DNA of 7,844 nt from the NCBI GenBank assembly GCA_947169455.1, contig CAMVPV010000052.1:1-7844 (forward strand). Direction: 5' to 3'. This DNA comes from an uncultured Clostridia bacterium. GTDB lineage: Bacteria > Bacillota_A > Clostridia > Oscillospirales > Ruminococcaceae. This document shows positions 5,631-7,844 of this stretch, piece by piece. Numbering within the stretch: position 1 is the stretch's first letter; each line of letters starts with the position of its first letter. The notes below the pieces were generated by a model that saw only the letters and a list, made by a program, of their open reading frames with translations, ran no database searches and was not told where the DNA came from. The translations under genes and the position numbers were made by a program.

Positions 5631-7166
5631 TCAGTGTCTTGTATCGGTGGTATAGTATGTATCTATCGTCTCGCTCGAAATGAGGAAGAATGCCGAAAGT
5701 CCGGAGAGCAGCGCCGATGAGATATACCATACGACGTGTATGTTGAAGTTCGGGTCGTCCTCCATGTGGTTCAGCGCATGGAGCACCAGTCCGAGTATGA
5801 GGGTCGTGAGCGTTATCAGTATGAATACTACCGAGGAGAGCGTTTTGAGCGGCTTGGATTTTATCATCAGTGATACCGCAAATACAACTATGCCTATCGA
5901 AAGATACTTGAAAAGCTGAGCGTAATCCATATCGCTGAGACCGATGCCCACGAACATCGCACCTGCGGATGCGAGCGCAAGGAACATCACCAGTATGACG
6001 AAAAGGAAGCCCTTCTTTGCCTTTTTGACCCTTTTTTCGTGCATGAGGTTCTTTGCCATCGCGTTGCTGGCGTTCTTGTTGAAGTTCTCGGGGCGGCGGT
6101 TTATCTCCTCGCGCAGGTGATCCTTGATGGCTCTTCTCTCGTTGTCGCCGAGCTTTCCTTCCTTTGTGGAGTAATCGACGTTCTTTACCTTCTGCTTCAT
6201 ATCGGAGTACTCATTGCTGAGATCCTCAAGAACGGGTATCTCTTCGAGATCCATGGAGATATCGTCCATTATAAGCTGATTGCGGAGGGTCTTGGAGCTC
6301 ATCTGGCGCTTCTTGCCCTTGTCCATGTCCTCAAGGATGATCTTGCTCTTGTCTATACCGGAGAGGTCGCTGTCATAGCTGTCGTCGGTATCGTCATCAT
6401 CGTCGTCGTCGCCGATAACGAAGTTGCCCTTGTTTTTCTGTTCATAGCTGCCCACAAATTCCTGCTCGCGCTTCTTCTTGGCTTCAACGAACTGGGGAGA
6501 GGGGAGCTCATCGTCATCGTAGGTGTCCTCGGAGATATCGATATTTCCGATAGTCTGGCCGCGTGCCGCCGTACCGGTGAGGGGCAGTCCCGTGGTATCG
6601 TAAGCGGGCTTTTCGCGCTCCTGCTCGGCGGGGTCAACGGTCTCCCGCTCTGAGTATGTATTATGTGCGGGATATTCGTAGCTTTCTCCGGATTCCTCCT
6701 CGCGGAGAGCCTCATATCCCTGCTGTACATAATCTATGGTCTCGTCCTCCCCGGGATATTCCTCCTGTTCGGGGGCGGTATCCTGTGCGGGAGCGGTATC
6801 ACCGGCTGCTGTTTCGTAGCTCTGCTGCGGAGCGGGTTCTTCCGCTGCTGCCGTGAATACCTGCCGCGGCGGCTCGGGCGGCGGAGGTGCTGCACCCGGA
6901 ACGTAGGTCTGCTGAACGAAGCGTTCGTAATCTGCAAGCGGATCGTTTGCTTCGTTATATTCCGGCTCCTGCGGCGCCTTGTCAACAGAGGGGTTGTAAT
7001 CGCCTGCGGCATCGGGCGCCGCGAGGATATCGTTCATATCCATGTGGCGTGCGGGTTTCGGCGGCGGGGGCGGCGGGGGAGATGCGCTGAATTCCCCGGG
7101 CTTCCTGATCTTCGGAAGAGGGGGAAGATCAAAATCAAGATCGTCTGTTATATTGTTGTTCGGCAT
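5631..7166 (-). CDS. Membrane protein with long Pro- and Asp-rich N-terminal region and four C-terminal helices
   Basis: The protein is 511 residues from an ATG at 7166, preceded by GGAAGGCGG. I do not recognise the family. Residues 1-380 are hydrophilic and mostly low complexity. They include seven prolines (30-36), PPPPEPP (94-100), a Glu/Tyr/Gln-rich stretch (105-190), a run of seven aspartates (253-259) within a longer Asp/Ser segment, and a more ordered, charged, helical region (about 270-380). The C-terminus holds four predicted transmembrane helices at about 386-408, 417-435, 442-465 and 476-497, so both ends of the helix bundle should face the same side. The positive KKAKK before helix 1 suggests the long N-terminal region is cytoplasmic. 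It lies 41 bases after the bactofilin gene, which also has a poly-proline N-terminus. An inferred role is membrane attachment of, or interaction with, the bactofilin polymer, but nothing in the sequence proves it. Confidence 0.85.
   Translation of the reverse strand: MPNNNITDDLDFDLPPLPKIRKPGEFSASPPPPPPPKPARHMDMNDILAAPDAAGDYNPSVDKAPQEPEYNEANDPLADYERFVQQTYVPGAAPPPPEPPRQVFTAAAEEPAPQQSYETAAGDTAPAQDTAPEQEEYPGEDETIDYVQQGYEALREEESGESYEYPAHNTYSERETVDPAEQEREKPAYDTTGLPLTGTAARGQTIGNIDISEDTYDDDELPSPQFVEAKKKREQEFVGSYEQKNKGNFVIGDDDDDDDTDDSYDSDLSGIDKSKIILEDMDKGKKRQMSSKTLRNQLIMDDISMDLEEIPVLEDLSNEYSDMKQKVKNVDYSTKEGKLGDNERRAIKDHLREEINRRPENFNKNASNAMAKNLMHEKRVKKAKKGFLFVILVMFLALASAGAMFVGIGLSDMDYAQLFKYLSIGIVVFAVSLMIKSKPLKTLSSVVFILITLTTLILGLVLHALNHMEDDPNFNIHVVWYISSALLSGLSAFFLISSETIDTYYTTDTRH
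6390..6410 (-). repeat. GAY trinucleotide run coding seven aspartates
   Basis: Seven consecutive Asp codons (GAC/GAT) for residues 253-259 of the membrane protein, continuing into further Asp/Ser codons down to about 6360. Slippage here would change the acidic tract length in frame rather than switch the gene off. Confidence 0.85.
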
Positions 7167-7207
7167 AAGCTGACCGCCTTCCTGAAATATTTGTTATCGT
7201 CACGCCA

Positions 7208-7844
7208 TCACTGGTCGGAAACGGTAATGGCATCCGGAAATACATTTGTCTCGCTGTCCTGGAGGAACGTGGTGTTGACGTAGCCCTTGATGACAGCGCC
7301 GTCCAGCACGGTTATGGTCGAGGCGGTGATATCACCGACAACAACGGCATCCGTCTTGAACTCTGCTTTTCCGCCGACAGCTACGCTGCCCTTCACGCGG
7401 CCGTTGATGTCAAGGTACTCGGTCGATATATCTCCGAGGAGCACGCTGTCCCTGTCCATGCGCACCTGCCCCTTGGAGGCGATGCTGCCCTGTATGGACG
7501 AGCCCGACATTACGGCGTTGTTGCAGGTGATGTCTCCGACTACCTTTCCGGTAACGTTGACATCCTTGGTTATGCGGACGTCACACTTGATGCTCCCGTC
7601 AATATGTACGTTCGCAAAGCCTGTTATAGTACCGCCGGTTATGACGATATTTCTTGAGATAACTGTCGTCTCCTCCGATTCGTAGAAAACGGGGTCGGCG
7701 GGGAACGTGCCGGAAGGTCTTATCGGCGGAGGTGACGGCGGCGGAGGCGGGAACATACCGCCTCCGGAGCCCCTTCCGGAGCCTCCCATCCTTCCGGAAG
7801 GAGCGGAGGGCCTCGGCTGTGAATAGCCGCCGGGAGAAGCGCCT
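7208..7844 (-). CDS. Bactofilin (polymer-forming cytoskeletal protein), 5' end probably outside window
   Basis: The stop is at 7208 and the frame stays open to the window edge. An ATG at 7789 would give 193 residues. However, the 18 codons upstream of it continue the same Gly/Pro/Ser-rich composition (SGR just before, PGGYSQPRPSAP further up), and the purine-rich GGAAGG abuts that ATG with no spacing, so the true start is probably beyond 7844. Counting from the 7789 ATG, residues 1-35 are Gly-rich then Pro-rich (MFPPPPPSPPP). Residues about 45-175 are the bactofilin domain: successive short strands with glycine turns (GGTITGFANVHIDGSIKCDV, VNVTGKVVGDITCNNAV, DINGRVKGSVAVGGKAEF). Bactofilins polymerise without nucleotide into filaments on the membrane and act in shape, wall synthesis, stalk formation or motility. 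Disordered proline-rich tails flanking the core are typical. It is the first gene visible in the operon and precedes the membrane protein gene by 41 bases. Confidence 0.9.
   Translation of the reverse strand, partial: GASPGGYSQPRPSAPSGRMGGSGRGSGGGMFPPPPPSPPPIRPSGTFPADPVFYESEETTVISRNIVITGGTITGFANVHIDGSIKCDVRITKDVNVTGKVVGDITCNNAVMSGSSIQGSIASKGQVRMDRDSVLLGDISTEYLDINGRVKGSVAVGGKAEFKTDAVVVGDITASTITVLDGAVIKGYVNTTFLQDSETNVFPDAITVSDQ

Noticed and set aside
6390..6410. Asp trinucleotide run as a phase-variable switch
   Set aside because: Units are three bases within the coding frame, so slippage would not turn the gene on or off.
6039..7283. Hydrophobic plus-strand open frames opposite the membrane protein gene
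   Set aside because: They are antisense readings of Asp/Glu/Pro-rich codons (GAY read backwards gives Ile/Val), not real membrane proteins.
7790..7801. Perfect 12-base palindrome CCTTCCGGAAGG near the right edge
   Set aside because: It lies in the Gly/Ser/Pro-rich coding start of bactofilin, where similar CCGGA-type words recur; composition explains it better than an operator.

Overview
The window holds seven protein-coding genes, all on the minus strand, and nothing convincing on the plus strand. Read 5'->3' on the minus strand, the order is: bactofilin (start lies beyond base 7844) -> Pro/Asp-rich four-helix membrane protein -> LexA-like self-cleaving repressor -> beta-helix/TerD fusion -> lipoprotein -> rho-independent terminator -> strong sigma-A-type promoter -> ComEA-like helix-hairpin-helix protein -> FapA/DUF342 protein (runs off the window at base 1). 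No tRNA, rRNA, CRISPR array, insertion sequence or phage structural gene is visible.

The organism is probably a low-to-mid-GC Gram-positive of the Clostridia, most likely Ruminococcus or a relative in the Oscillospiraceae. The reasons are heavy use of ATA for isoleucine, strong Shine-Dalgarno sequences, a Thr/Glu-rich linker behind a Gram-positive-style lipobox, and a textbook TTGACT-17-TATAAT promoter. This placement is inference from style, not from a marker gene.

Unit 1 (about 2555-7844) looks like one operon of at least five genes, with gaps of 41, 27, 14 and 14 bases and a terminator after the last. It combines a polymer-forming cytoskeletal protein (bactofilin), a membrane protein with a roughly 380-residue disordered acidic cytoplasmic segment, an S24/LexA-type regulator with cleavage site and Ser/Lys dyad intact, a stress-type TerD domain fused to an N-terminal repetitive beta domain, and a surface lipoprotein of unknown fold. 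The inferred theme is an envelope-associated scaffold under the control of a stress-responsive repressor. I do not recognise it as a described system.

Unit 2 (1-2406) has its own promoter. It carries a ComEA-like DNA-binding protein with two tandem HhH modules, followed 30 bases later by a FapA/DUF342 beta-solenoid protein. The two HhH modules share a stretch that is nearly identical at DNA level exactly 240 bases apart, pointing to recent duplication or gene conversion. The 260-base intergenic region 2295-2554 is the only non-coding stretch of any size; it holds the terminator of unit 1 and the promoter and leader of unit 2.
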